This document shows, in pieces, positions 1-9,406 of a stretch of DNA of 64,000 nucleotides. Position 1 is the stretch's first letter, and each line of letters begins with the position of its first letter. Below the pieces are notes generated by a model. It was given only the letters and a program-made list of their open reading frames with translations, was not told the origin of the DNA and did no database searches. The DNA comes from Hymenobacter sp. BT188 (GTDB lineage Bacteria; Bacteroidota; Bacteroidia; Cytophagales; Hymenobacteraceae), in assembly GCF_014333585.1 (NCBI RefSeq), contig NZ_JACSCW010000001.1, positions 620,001 to 684,000 on the forward strand, written 5' to 3'. Made by a program: the position numbers and the translations under genes.

Positions 1-1017
1 AAATAGAGTTTCGGAATCATAGACGACCACATCTTTATTTGTAAATGTATTTCGGAAAAAGGAACTCTCTTTTTCTAGCTCTTCTAAAGTCTTATCGCCT
101 TTATATATACTAATGGCTACTTGTTTAGCGTGGCTTTTGTTTGCAAAATTGACGATATGTTTGTCAGGCTCACTAAAAGAGAATCCGTAAAATGTAATGT
201 TTCTGAATGATGTTTGAAGTTTACTTGCACAAAAACTCAAATATGAATTATTATTTATAGTAGAAAGTTTGTCGTTTGCATGACCCTCAGCAACAAAAAT
301 AGGGAAGTTATTATTCTCTATTTCTCTTCTTATAAGTTGAATATATTCTAATCTTAGCTGTTCCAATCTTCTAAGCTTATAAGTAGAGCGCTGGTTTCTG
401 TATACATAAAGAAACAATGCGCCATGCAGATAGTAAATACTTCGAGCTGAGCTATAAGGATTTGAGTTGGAAAACTTTAACTCAGTAGGGTTAGCGGCTT
501 CATAGAAGTAATCTATGAATGGATCTTCTTGCTTCTTGTCCCGAAAATCAGATATAACTTGTAGTATACTTTTGTATAAAAATACATCATAATTAGTTGT
601 GAAAATATCTGAAAAATCTAATAACTCATATCCTAGGCTTCTAAGCTGTGGATAGTAAATTTCGCTATGAGTAGGGTGGTTGTCCTGAACTGTTTTTATT
701 AAGCCGTCTCTCAGCTCATCTCGCAAAGGCTCTATTTTATTAGAAATATTATTAATTATTTCATTTACTTTTTCTGTATTGTTTAATATCTGAATTATAA
801 GCTCGAAATTATTAGTGTTAAAATCAGAAAACACCTTAAGTAGTTCTGAGCTTGCTGTTAATTTGAACTTATCGAACAGTGATTTATAAGAGAGTTTGTT
901 GCAAAGGGAGATTGAGAATCCATTTCCTAGGAATAGGTTTGATTTATCAAATGCGTCAGAAATGGATTCCCATTGAAAAACAACAATTGCATTTAGCTCA
1001 TCAATAGAGTGAGACAT
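1..1017 (-). CDS. DUF4917 / SIR2-like family protein (3' end beyond window)
   Basis: I translated this by hand from the ATG whose complement lies at 1015-1017; the frame stays open for 339 codons to base 1, so the C-terminus lies outside. The protein shows LGNGFSIS near residue 30, FTTNYDVFLY near 145, YYLHGALFLY near 200, FVAEGH plus YLSF near 245-265 and ITFYGFSFSEPDKHI near 275. This order (glycine-rich NAD-site-like loop, TTNYD, HG, late GxSxxDxHI) is that of DUF4917, a family related to SIR2-like NAD-hydrolysing or NAD-binding domains. About 330-340 residues is normal for the family, so only a short tail is missing. Base composition is far more AT-rich than every other gene here, which suggests acquisition by transfer. 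Related SIR2 domains act in anti-phage defence; for this protein that role is inference only. Confidence 0.8.
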   Translation of the reverse strand, partial: MSHSIDELNAIVVFQWESISDAFDKSNLFLGNGFSISLCNKLSYKSLFDKFKLTASSELLKVFSDFNTNNFELIIQILNNTEKVNEIINNISNKIEPLRDELRDGLIKTVQDNHPTHSEIYYPQLRSLGYELLDFSDIFTTNYDVFLYKSILQVISDFRDKKQEDPFIDYFYEAANPTELKFSNSNPYSSARSIYYLHGALFLYVYRNQRSTYKLRRLEQLRLEYIQLIRREIENNNFPIFVAEGHANDKLSTINNNSYLSFCASKLQTSFRNITFYGFSFSEPDKHIVNFANKSHAKQVAISIYKGDKTLEELEKESSFFRNTFTNKDVVVYDSETLF

Positions 1018-1065
1018 AAATTCTATATATGTTATTAATGAGGAGTATTCTACCTGATAGTCTAT

Positions 1066-2784
1066 CTATTGTTTACTTATACTCTTATCCCGCGCGCCTT
1101 TAAACTCCGAATCCGCCTTCCACTGCGGAAACGTCGTTTCTCCGGCTAAGCGCTGACCTACGCGGAAGTACAGCTGCGCGTCTTGAGCGATGCCGGATAG
1201 GTCCCATTTGGGGTCGAACTGATCTGCGGGCTTGTGGTACATGTTGGTGGTGTAGTTCTGACGCTGCTCAGCGATGTACTCCTTGCCGCGGGTGCGGCTC
1301 TCGAAGCCTCCGCTGGCGTAGAGTGAGGGCACGCCCACGTGGGCGAAGCTGAAGTGGTCGGAGCGGTAGAACATGCCGGTTTCGGGCGTCTGGTCGGGGA
1401 GGATGTAGCGGTCCTGCTCCTTGGCGGCGGCGCGGGCGTACTCTTCCAGCTCCGATTGGCCGTAGCCGATGACGGTGAGGTCCTTCATCTTGCCGTAGGG
1501 CCAGAGCATGTCCATGTTCAGGTCGGCCACCGTTTTGTTGAGCGGAAACACCGGATGCTGCGCGTAGTAGGCCGAACCCAGCAGGCCCTGCTCTTCGCCC
1601 GTCACGGCCAGGAACACGATGCTGCGGGCGGGATTCTGGGGGGCTTTTTGGAAGGCTTCGGCAATGCTCAGCAGGGCGGCCAGGCCGGTGCCATCGTCCA
1701 CGGCGCCGTTGTAGATGGAGTCGCCGGCAATGGCTTTGCCCACGCCAAAGTGGTCCCAGTGGGCCGAGTAGATAATGTACTCCTTGGGGCGAGTGGTGCC
1801 GGGTATCACCGCCAGCACGTTGCGGCTGGTCTGGCGGCGCAGCTTATTCTGGATGCTGGCCGTAACTGTAAGCGCATCGAGCGGACGGGCGCGGAAGCCT
1901 TTCTGGTTAGCGGCTGTGTAAAGCTGGTCGTAGTTCTGGCCGGCGGCCTGGAAGAGGCGCTTGGCCGCGTCGAGGGTGAGCCAGCCTTCGATGGCGCACT
2001 TATCGGCGCCTTTGTCGGCGGTTTGGGCGCGTAACTTGGGGCTGACGGCCCCACTCAGTACCACTGACCACGGGTAGGCCGCCGGCTTGGTGTCGTGCAC
2101 GATGAGCACGCCCGTAGCGCCCTGCCGAGCGGCTTCCTCGTATTTGTAAGTCCAGCGGCCGTAGTAGGTCATGGCCTTGCCCTTAAACAAAGTGGTGTCG
2201 GGGCCCGCGTTGCCCGGGTCGTTTACCAGCACTACCACGGTCTTGCCTTTCACGTCGAGGCCCGCGTAATCGTCCCAGCCGTACTCGGGGGCTACCACGC
2301 CGTAGCCGGCAAATACCAGCGGCGAATTGGTAACGGCCACCTGGGGCTGCTCGCGCTGGGTGAAGGCTACAAAATCGGTCTTGTATTGCAGATTCAGGCC
2401 TTTGCCTTTGCCTTTGATCTGCATGATCGGGGCCGGGGTGCCGGTTATTTCCACCAGCGGCACGGCCTGAAAGTAGCTGCCATCGGGGCCGGGCTTGAGG
2501 CCGAGCTGCTTGAATTGGTCAGCCAAATATTGGGTGCTGCGCTCCTCACCCACGGTAAACGGCTTGCGGCCCATCATCTCATCCGACGACACGGCTTGCA
2601 GATACTTGCTGATGCTGGCCGTGCTGATGGTATCAGTAGAAGCGGCTGCGGTATCGGTGGTGGCCGTAGCCGAAGCTTCGGGTTGAGAAGCCTCGGTAGT
2701 GTTGGAAGCGGGCTGCGACTGGCAGCCGACTAGCGCCAGGCCAAGCAGCCCAGCAACAGCAGAGAATCGAGTGATTGGTAGCAT
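1066..2784 (-). CDS. M28 family zinc aminopeptidase, PA-domain type, lipoprotein
   Basis: Predicted exported metallopeptidase removing N-terminal residues from peptides. I chose the ATG at 2784 because it starts a lipoprotein signal, MLPITRFSAVAGLLGLALVG followed by the lipobox Cys; an upstream in-frame extension to 2934 looks non-coding. A protease-associated insert lies around residues 150-290. The two-zinc M28 site is visible: SAHWDHFG (about 338), GAVDDGTG (about 357), TGEEQGLLGS (about 393), NMDML (about 423) and a late SDHFSF histidine. At 572 residues it is normal for this subfamily. Its 3' end abuts the AT-rich segment holding the DUF4917 gene, so its last residues sit at a composition boundary. 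The gene is divergent from the alpha-2-macroglobulin-like gene. Confidence 0.88.
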   Translation of the reverse strand: MLPITRFSAVAGLLGLALVGCQSQPASNTTEASQPEASATATTDTAAASTDTISTASISKYLQAVSSDEMMGRKPFTVGEERSTQYLADQFKQLGLKPGPDGSYFQAVPLVEITGTPAPIMQIKGKGKGLNLQYKTDFVAFTQREQPQVAVTNSPLVFAGYGVVAPEYGWDDYAGLDVKGKTVVVLVNDPGNAGPDTTLFKGKAMTYYGRWTYKYEEAARQGATGVLIVHDTKPAAYPWSVVLSGAVSPKLRAQTADKGADKCAIEGWLTLDAAKRLFQAAGQNYDQLYTAANQKGFRARPLDALTVTASIQNKLRRQTSRNVLAVIPGTTRPKEYIIYSAHWDHFGVGKAIAGDSIYNGAVDDGTGLAALLSIAEAFQKAPQNPARSIVFLAVTGEEQGLLGSAYYAQHPVFPLNKTVADLNMDMLWPYGKMKDLTVIGYGQSELEEYARAAAKEQDRYILPDQTPETGMFYRSDHFSFAHVGVPSLYASGGFESRTRGKEYIAEQRQNYTTNMYHKPADQFDPKWDLSGIAQDAQLYFRVGQRLAGETTFPQWKADSEFKGARDKSISKQ

Positions 2785-3267
2785 GAGAGGATGGCAGTTA
2801 AACCCCAAGGGCCAAATGACAGGTTTTGAGGGGGCTGACGAAAAAGGATTCGGTTTATCAATAGTAGCAGATATTCGCTTACGAATGCTACGCTCAGATT
2901 CTTCATCTTGCGGTCTATGCACGCTCGTATCCAAACCGCTCTCGCCCTACTCGAAGCTGCTCACAACATCCGCATCCGCGACGCCCGAGAGTTTCGCCGC
3001 ATTTAGTTTTTGTAAGGCACACATCATATAAGCAAACTGCAGAGAGGCTGCTGATTCAGCTGCGGCGGGATTTTTACGCAGTAGAAAGCAAATAACAGAG
3101 TGGTCCTACGGCTGCTAAGTTGTAGGACTATTCTGTCTAAATAGATTATTACTAATATTTTTTCGTGGCAGCGTGTGGAAAAAAGCCCCCCAGGGCATCC
3201 TCCTCACGTCGGCCGGCGGATAGCTTGGGCTCGACCAGTTTTCTGGCCCTTCTAACCTGCCTCACCT
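2785..3267. other. Divergent intergenic region
   Basis: No convincing gene. It separates the divergent M28 and macroglobulin-like genes. It contains a small hairpin (GTCCTAC at about 3103-3109 pairing with GTAGGAC at about 3122-3128), one GCCCCCC motif at 3185 and an AT-rich patch near 3130-3165 that could carry the downstream promoter. A 29-codon frame at 2917-3006 (starts MHARIQTALALLEAAHNI) looks protein-like but cannot be supported as a gene. Confidence 0.5.
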
Positions 3268-6200
3268 ATGCTCCGATGCCCACGCTTCGCCCTTGTATTG
3301 CTGTATTTGTTGAGCTGGCAGTCGGCCGCCGCTCAGCAGCGCCTGGCCCAGGGCCGGCAGCGCAGCTACTACACGAAAGTCTTCCGCCTCACTGATGCTC
3401 AGACGCTGCTGCTATATCAAAAAGGCTTGGCCGCTGCGAGAGCCAGCTTTTTCACTCAGCCTGTTGATTCGTTTCTGACTGACAGTCTCCGTCAGTGGCG
3501 CCGCCCGCTGCCGGTGGGCTACTACCTAGTGGCGCACACCGAGGGGCCGCGCCTCGTGTATTGGCTGCGCTCCGTCACCGACCGCGAGGTGCTCGTGTTG
3601 GATAATCAGGTGGATCTGGCCCTGGTGGTGCGCGATACTACGGGTCATTTGCTCGATGGGAAGGCGCGGGTGAGCATAAGCGGGCACGATGTGCCCTTTG
3701 ATGCCGCTACGCAAAGCTTCCGCAAGGCGAGAGGCGGGCGCGGCGGTAATGTGGCCGTCACTCAGGGTGGGCGCACGACTTATCACCTTCTCAACCGGAC
3801 GTTTCCTGCCAAAAACCAACCTACGGTTCGCAGCGTGGCTAATCGGGTGGTGTTCGGGTTTCCGCTGGGCTATCTCACGGGCCCCGTGCGAAACTTCGTG
3901 CGCAGCCTCCAGCACTTTAGCTACACGACCACGGGGCTGGTGGGCTTGGTGCGGTCGGTGTTTAGCGAAGACGTGCGCTATGAGCGCCAAGATCAGCACG
4001 AGCGGCGGCGGGAGCAGGCCTGGACGCACTACATGGTGTTCAGCAAGCCGCGCTATCGGGCCCAGGGCGACACGTTGCGGCTAAAGGCGCGGGTGCTACG
4101 CCGCGACGGTGGCTGGCCCAGCACCGCGCCGCTTACGCTGTGGCTCACCAATGCCAGTAAGGCAAAAAAGATAGCCGTGCTCCGCCCCGAGCGGCCCGGT
4201 TCCTACGTGTTTGAATTGCCGCTCACCGATACGCTGGGTCTGCAAAGCAGCCGCCCAGTGTACGTGCGCCTCGCCGACTCCCATGATGTGACCCTGGCCA
4301 GCAGCGAGTTTCAGCTGGAAGATTATGAGTTGAAAAACACCCGCTACACCCTGCGCGTAGCCGAAACCGAGCAGCGCCGGGGCACGCCCCAGGCTTTGTT
4401 TCTGCGCGGCACCGATGCCAATGAGTTGAATCTGCTCGATGCGCGGGTGCGGGTGGCGGTGGTGCCCACGGAGGTTACGCGCCTGGCCGCGCCCGTGGTA
4501 TTTGTGCCCGACACGCTCTGGACGCACGCCCAGGCGCTCGACCCTATGGGCGAAACGCGCCTGAATTTGCCCCCCAGCCAACTGCCCGCCGCCGACTTGC
4601 GCTACCGCGTAGAAGCCACCTTTCTCAATTCTGACAACGAGCGCCACGCCGAACTGGCCGATGTCACCTACCACCTCGACTCCGACCAGCTGACCGTGCA
4701 GCTCCACAACGATTCGGTGCAGCTTCGCTTCCAGCAAGCCGGCAAAAATGCCCCCCAGCAGGCCACGCTGGAGATTTGGCCTCCAGATTCCGCTCTAAAG
4801 AAGCCCTTGTTTCGCGGTCCCGTGCAGCTACCGCTAGAGTTGCCCGTACTGCCCCAGGCCGCCCGCTACGTGCTGCGCGACGCTACCGGCCGCACCGCCG
4901 AGCTAAACCTGACGCCCGCCAACGCCGCCCTGGCCCTGCGCTCCGACCGCATCCACGACTCGATTTTTGTGGAGATGGAAAACCCGCATCGGCTGGCGTT
5001 TTGGTACTTTTTGTACAGGGGCAATGAACTGGTGCGCCGCGGCTACGGCCGGGAGCTAAAACTGGCCGAGCAGGCCAGCAGTCCGGAGCCGTGGTTTGCC
5101 TCGGTGCAGTACGAGTGGGGCGGGCAAATGCGCACCGAGGAATACAGCATGCCGCTGATTCAAAGTCAGTTGCAGGTGCGCGCCGAGCAGCCCGTTGTAG
5201 CCTACCCTGGCCAACGCATCCGCCTGACTTACCACGTCACCGACGCCGGCGGCGCGCCGGTGCCCCATGCCGACCTTACGTCCTACGCTTACACCAGCAA
5301 ATTCCGGCAGCCTGAGGCTCCTGAGCTGCCCAGCTTTGAGCCGCCCACAGTCGGAAGGCGGGCCGGGCGGCGGTTTCGGATGGCGGAGCAGTTTGATAAC
5401 AAACCCGAGCAAACCAGCCAGCAACCGCTCGATTGGGAGCAATGGCGCAGGCAGCTGGGGCTCGATTCGCTGGTGTTTTATCAGTTTTTATACCCGGAGT
5501 TTGGGGTGTTTGGCGAATACCGGTCCGCGCCCGGTGGCCTCACCCAGGTAGCGCCCTTCGTAGTCGATTCGGGGCGGGTGCAGCCGGCGGCGGCCGTGTA
5601 TCTGGATGGCGTGCCGATCTACATCCGGGTCATCAATCACACGGAGCCCTACGCCCTAGTGGCCGACAGCGGCTACCATACCCTGGCCGTGCGCACCGCC
5701 ACCCGCCTCATCACTTTACGCGGGGTGTATCTGCAACCGCTATACAAGCTTACCATCAGCCTCGATCTAAACCATTCGCGCCCCGATATGACGGTGGAAG
5801 AGCGCCCCATCACCTTTACCAACCTGGAGCAAGTTGAGCTGAATCGAAGATTATTGCCTGTGAGCGTTACGAATTTGCCCCCCGGCGAGCTGCCTACGCT
5901 CCGGCAGGGCACGCGCTTGCAGGTACTTACCTATCAGTATCGTTCTCAGCAGGACTATCGAAATCCGGTGTGGATGGGCGGGCCGTTTCGGGCCGATTCG
6001 GTGCTGTACCGGGAGGGGAGCGGGCTGCGGCAGAAGTTCCTATTTGAGCCCACCTACCGCTATGCCTTCGCGCCGGGCCTGCTCAAGCAAACCAGCATGG
6101 AGCCCTACCGCTTCGAGCGCCTCGCCCGCTACAGTGATGCCGACTCCATTCCTTTGCGCGGCTTTGCCTACACCGAAGCCGCCGTGCGCAAGCTGCAAGA

Positions 6201-9200
6201 GCCATTCAACTTACAGTCAACCAGCAACACCTGGACCTCCGTGCGCCTCGATGATACCGTGCGTACCCGCGTTGGTCAGGGCCGCCTGGTGCTTTGGGCG
6301 CCGCCCACTGAGGTAGATGCTCAGCCGCAAACATCAGCTCTTCCGGCCGTTTTATACACTGCAATTACCCAGCAAGGTCAGCCAAAATTCGGGTGTCTGT
6401 TGCGTGGACTAGCCCCGGTACAAGGCTTGAAACCCGGCAAATACCGCGTGGCCGTACTCCTGGCCGATAGCACCTGCCTGGTACCGGCCGATGTAGAGGT
6501 GCGGGCTGGCGGCACTACCTACGTGCAGCTTCAGCACACCCATCGGCAGCCAAAAGGAGCTGTTAGCCAGCGTATGCGTCGCTTTATTGAGTCGCGCACC
6601 ATTCGTTCGACGGCGGCGAGCGAACATCCGGCCGTGCGCACGTACAAATTTCGGGAGGTATTGGCGGCGGAGCGGCGGGGGTGGCCGCTGGTGCGGGGGC
6701 GGGTACTGGATAAACTCTCGGACGAAGGCTTGCCGGGCGTTACGGTGCTGGTAAAAGGAACCAGTGTGGGGGTGTCTAGCAACGCCGACGGCAGCTTTGA
6801 GCTAAACATACCTTACGGCGGGACACTGGTTTTTTCCTTCATTGGCTACATCACGGTGGAGCGCGTGGTGATTGGGCGGGAACTGGAAATCAGCTTAAGC
6901 GCGGATACTAAGCAGCTTTCGGAGGTGGTGGTGACGGGTTATGCGGAAATGAAGCGCTCTAACCTGACATATGCAGTATCATCAGTTATTGCTGGTGCAA
7001 GTCCAGGCGTTAACATAGTCAGGGTCCGAGGCAACGCTAGCTTATCCATGACAAACCAACCGCTCTATATTGTGGATGGGCTGCCTTTCAATGGGCGGGT
7101 GGAAAACATCGATCCCGCCTCCATTCTTTCCACCACCGTACTCAAGGGCGCGCAAGCCGAGGCAATCTACGGCTCTAAAGCCGCGGGCGGAGTGGTTATT
7201 ATCAAGACCAAAGCCGCCAAAACACCCCGTTCCTTAACTGACCCCATGGCCCCAGCCGACGCCGACAATGGCCAACCCGACGGCCGCGACCCGCGCCTGG
7301 CGTTACGCCGCCGCTTCTCCGACGTGGGCTGGTGGCGCCCCAACCTGCTCACCGACGCCCGCGGCCAAGCCACCACTGAAGTCACACTGCTCGACGACGT
7401 AACCGGCTGGGACACCTTCGTGCTGGGCTCCGACAACCACGGCCGCACCGGCAGCGCTACTACCACACTGCGCTCCTTCAAGGGCTTGATGAGCGAGCTG
7501 GCCGTGCCCCGTTTCCTGGTGGCCGGCGATAGGGCCCAGGTCTTGGGCAAAACCCTCAACTACCTCCCCGACACAGCCCAGGTCACGATAACTTTCCGCC
7601 TGGGCAATACCATAGCCTGCACCACGCATCATCAGGTGGTTACGTCCGCGCTGGATACGCTCACCGTCACGGCCCCCGCCGCCGACTCGCTGCAAGTCAC
7701 GTTTAGTCTGCAAAAACCGGATGGCTACGCCGATGGTGAAGTGCGCACCGTGCCTGTGCTGCCCGCCGGCACCCGCGAGCGAGTTGGCACCTTCGCCGTG
7801 CTCACCGCCGCCGATACTACCTTGCAGCTCACCTTCGACCCCAAGCTGGGCGAAACCACCGTGCGCCTGGAAAGCGACCCACTGCCCCTGTTGCTCGACG
7901 AGATTCGTCACGTGCAGCAGTACGACTACCTCTGCAACGAGCAAGCCGCCTCCAAGCTCAAAGCGCTGTTGCTGGAGCAGCGCATCCGTGAGTTTCTGCA
8001 CCAGCCTTTCACCCACGCCAAGGACGTAAATCAGCTGATTCGGCGGCTTCGGCAGGGGCAACAGAAGCCGGGCCTGTGGGGCACCTGGCCCACCGCGCCC
8101 ATCAGCGCCTGGACTACGCTGCACGTGCTGGAAGCCCTGCTCGAAGCAGAAAAGCAAGGCTACAAGGTGCAGTTCGACCGCGACGAAGTACAAGTCTATC
8201 TGCTCAAACAACTGGATCTCAGCTTCGCCGAAAAACGAGATGCAGCCTTCGTGGGGGGCTTTTTTACGACTCCCGACGACCGCCTGCGTCTGCTACAGCT
8301 CCTGCACCGTCTGGGCATCCAAACCGATTACGCCACCTATATCACCCGCCTGGAGCGCGGCCGGCAGCAACTGGATACGTATCTGGCGCTCACCAATTTG
8401 CGCCAGGAGCTGAAGCTGCCCTACCAGCTGGATAGTCTGCGCCGCCACTGCTTTACCACCCAGCTTGGGGGCGTTTTTTATGAGGATACCCTGCGAACCA
8501 GCTCTTATTACCGTTATCTGCTGAATAGAAGGGTAGGAACTACTCTACTGGCATACCGCGTGCTGCGGGCCGCCGGTGGGGGAGGGGCGGAGCTGATGCG
8601 CATCCGCACGTTTCTGCTGAACCAGCGGCGCGTAGGGCACTGGGCTAGCACCTACGAGGCCGCTCAGATTCTCGAAACCATCGGCCCCGATCTATTTGAA
8701 GCCGGCCGGGCCACGGTGGCACGGGTGCAGCTCAGCGGCGGGCTCCAGCAGGAAGTGACGCAGTTTCCATTCGAGGCAAAAATGCCCCCCAGCGCCGGTT
8801 TACTCACGTTGCGCAAGGAGGGGTTGCTGCCCGTGTACGCTATCGCTTACCAAACCTTCTGGAATCCCCAGCCCCCCACCGTATCCGCGCCCTTCCGCGT
8901 GGCGACTACCCTAGCAGGGCAAACGGGCACGCAGGTCAAGCTCAGAGCTGGCCAGCCCGCCGAACTGCTGGTGACGGTAGATGTGGCCGCTGAGGCGCGC
9001 TATGTGCTGCTGGAAGTGCCTATTCCGGCCGGCTGCTCCTACGGCGACAACAAGCCGGGCAATTCTTTCGAGGTGCACCGCGAATATCTGCGCCACCAAA
9101 CCGGTATCTTCATCGATGTGCTGTCCGTGGGCCGCCATACCTTCCGTATCGCGCTGCAACCGCGCTTTCGGGGCCGGTATACGCTCAATCCCGCCCGCGC

Positions 9201-9264
9201 CGAACTGATGTATTTTCCCACCCGTTTCGGGCGCGCGGCCAGTAAACAGGCCATAGTGGAGTAG
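3268..9264 (+). CDS. Alpha-2-macroglobulin-like protein with embedded carboxypeptidase-regulatory/TonB plug module
   Basis: 1998-residue exported protein with a signal peptide (MLRCPRFALVLLYLLSWQS, cleavage after SAAAQ). Bacterial alpha-2-macroglobulins are envelope proteins thought to trap proteases. Order of parts: an MG2-like beta domain around 255-360; further beta domains; at about 1144-1225 a CarboxypepD_reg-like domain (GRVLDKLSDEGLPGVTVLVK, ending SEVVVTGY); at about 1235-1313 a TonB-receptor plug-like segment (VRGNASL, PLYIVDGLP, VLKGAQAEAIYGSKAAGGVV); then the conserved A2M segment (TGWDTFVLGSDNHG, about 1390), the thioester-type motif CNEQ at about 1556, an alpha-helical toroid, and a C-terminal receptor-like domain to the end. 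No TonB beta-barrel follows the plug. CxEQ is kept, so a thioester is possible but unproven. The gene stands alone and ends at a strong bidirectional terminator. Confidence 0.85.
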   Translation: MLRCPRFALVLLYLLSWQSAAAQQRLAQGRQRSYYTKVFRLTDAQTLLLYQKGLAAARASFFTQPVDSFLTDSLRQWRRPLPVGYYLVAHTEGPRLVYWLRSVTDREVLVLDNQVDLALVVRDTTGHLLDGKARVSISGHDVPFDAATQSFRKARGGRGGNVAVTQGGRTTYHLLNRTFPAKNQPTVRSVANRVVFGFPLGYLTGPVRNFVRSLQHFSYTTTGLVGLVRSVFSEDVRYERQDQHERRREQAWTHYMVFSKPRYRAQGDTLRLKARVLRRDGGWPSTAPLTLWLTNASKAKKIAVLRPERPGSYVFELPLTDTLGLQSSRPVYVRLADSHDVTLASSEFQLEDYELKNTRYTLRVAETEQRRGTPQALFLRGTDANELNLLDARVRVAVVPTEVTRLAAPVVFVPDTLWTHAQALDPMGETRLNLPPSQLPAADLRYRVEATFLNSDNERHAELADVTYHLDSDQLTVQLHNDSVQLRFQQAGKNAPQQATLEIWPPDSALKKPLFRGPVQLPLELPVLPQAARYVLRDATGRTAELNLTPANAALALRSDRIHDSIFVEMENPHRLAFWYFLYRGNELVRRGYGRELKLAEQASSPEPWFASVQYEWGGQMRTEEYSMPLIQSQLQVRAEQPVVAYPGQRIRLTYHVTDAGGAPVPHADLTSYAYTSKFRQPEAPELPSFEPPTVGRRAGRRFRMAEQFDNKPEQTSQQPLDWEQWRRQLGLDSLVFYQFLYPEFGVFGEYRSAPGGLTQVAPFVVDSGRVQPAAAVYLDGVPIYIRVINHTEPYALVADSGYHTLAVRTATRLITLRGVYLQPLYKLTISLDLNHSRPDMTVEERPITFTNLEQVELNRRLLPVSVTNLPPGELPTLRQGTRLQVLTYQYRSQQDYRNPVWMGGPFRADSVLYREGSGLRQKFLFEPTYRYAFAPGLLKQTSMEPYRFERLARYSDADSIPLRGFAYTEAAVRKLQEPFNLQSTSNTWTSVRLDDTVRTRVGQGRLVLWAPPTEVDAQPQTSALPAVLYTAITQQGQPKFGCLLRGLAPVQGLKPGKYRVAVLLADSTCLVPADVEVRAGGTTYVQLQHTHRQPKGAVSQRMRRFIESRTIRSTAASEHPAVRTYKFREVLAAERRGWPLVRGRVLDKLSDEGLPGVTVLVKGTSVGVSSNADGSFELNIPYGGTLVFSFIGYITVERVVIGRELEISLSADTKQLSEVVVTGYAEMKRSNLTYAVSSVIAGASPGVNIVRVRGNASLSMTNQPLYIVDGLPFNGRVENIDPASILSTTVLKGAQAEAIYGSKAAGGVVIIKTKAAKTPRSLTDPMAPADADNGQPDGRDPRLALRRRFSDVGWWRPNLLTDARGQATTEVTLLDDVTGWDTFVLGSDNHGRTGSATTTLRSFKGLMSELAVPRFLVAGDRAQVLGKTLNYLPDTAQVTITFRLGNTIACTTHHQVVTSALDTLTVTAPAADSLQVTFSLQKPDGYADGEVRTVPVLPAGTRERVGTFAVLTAADTTLQLTFDPKLGETTVRLESDPLPLLLDEIRHVQQYDYLCNEQAASKLKALLLEQRIREFLHQPFTHAKDVNQLIRRLRQGQQKPGLWGTWPTAPISAWTTLHVLEALLEAEKQGYKVQFDRDEVQVYLLKQLDLSFAEKRDAAFVGGFFTTPDDRLRLLQLLHRLGIQTDYATYITRLERGRQQLDTYLALTNLRQELKLPYQLDSLRRHCFTTQLGGVFYEDTLRTSSYYRYLLNRRVGTTLLAYRVLRAAGGGGAELMRIRTFLLNQRRVGHWASTYEAAQILETIGPDLFEAGRATVARVQLSGGLQQEVTQFPFEAKMPPSAGLLTLRKEGLLPVYAIAYQTFWNPQPPTVSAPFRVATTLAGQTGTQVKLRAGQPAELLVTVDVAAEARYVLLEVPIPAGCSYGDNKPGNSFEVHREYLRHQTGIFIDVLSVGRHTFRIALQPRFRGRYTLNPARAELMYFPTRFGRAASKQAIVE

Positions 9265-9302
9265 CTCAGTAGCGATGCTATGGACAAGTCGTTTATGAGA
9301 AT

Positions 9303-9349
9303 AAAACAAGAAAGGCCCCAGGTACTAATCCTGGGGCCTTTCTTGTTTT
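9303..9349. terminator. Bidirectional intrinsic terminator
   Basis: Perfect 20-bp stem (AAAACAAGAAAGGCCCCAGG at 9303-9322, its complement at 9330-9349) with a 7-nt loop and A/T ends on both sides. It lies between the convergent macroglobulin-like and MhqD-like genes and can serve both. Confidence 0.9.
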
Positions 9350-9406
9350 GATACTTTACTGTTTGCTGGTTATTGCGCAGTAAATCATGTTTATATAAAA
9401 TAAAAT

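Noticed and set aside
2917..3006. 29-codon plus-strand frame MHARIQTALALLEAAHNI
   Set aside because: Looks protein-like but is too short and isolated to support as a gene; could be a remnant.
7303..8211. 302-codon minus-strand frame inside the macroglobulin-like gene
   Set aside because: Shadow of the GC-rich real gene; biased composition and no motif. The same holds for other long antisense frames, such as 1339-2034, 22663-23646 and 30463-31275.
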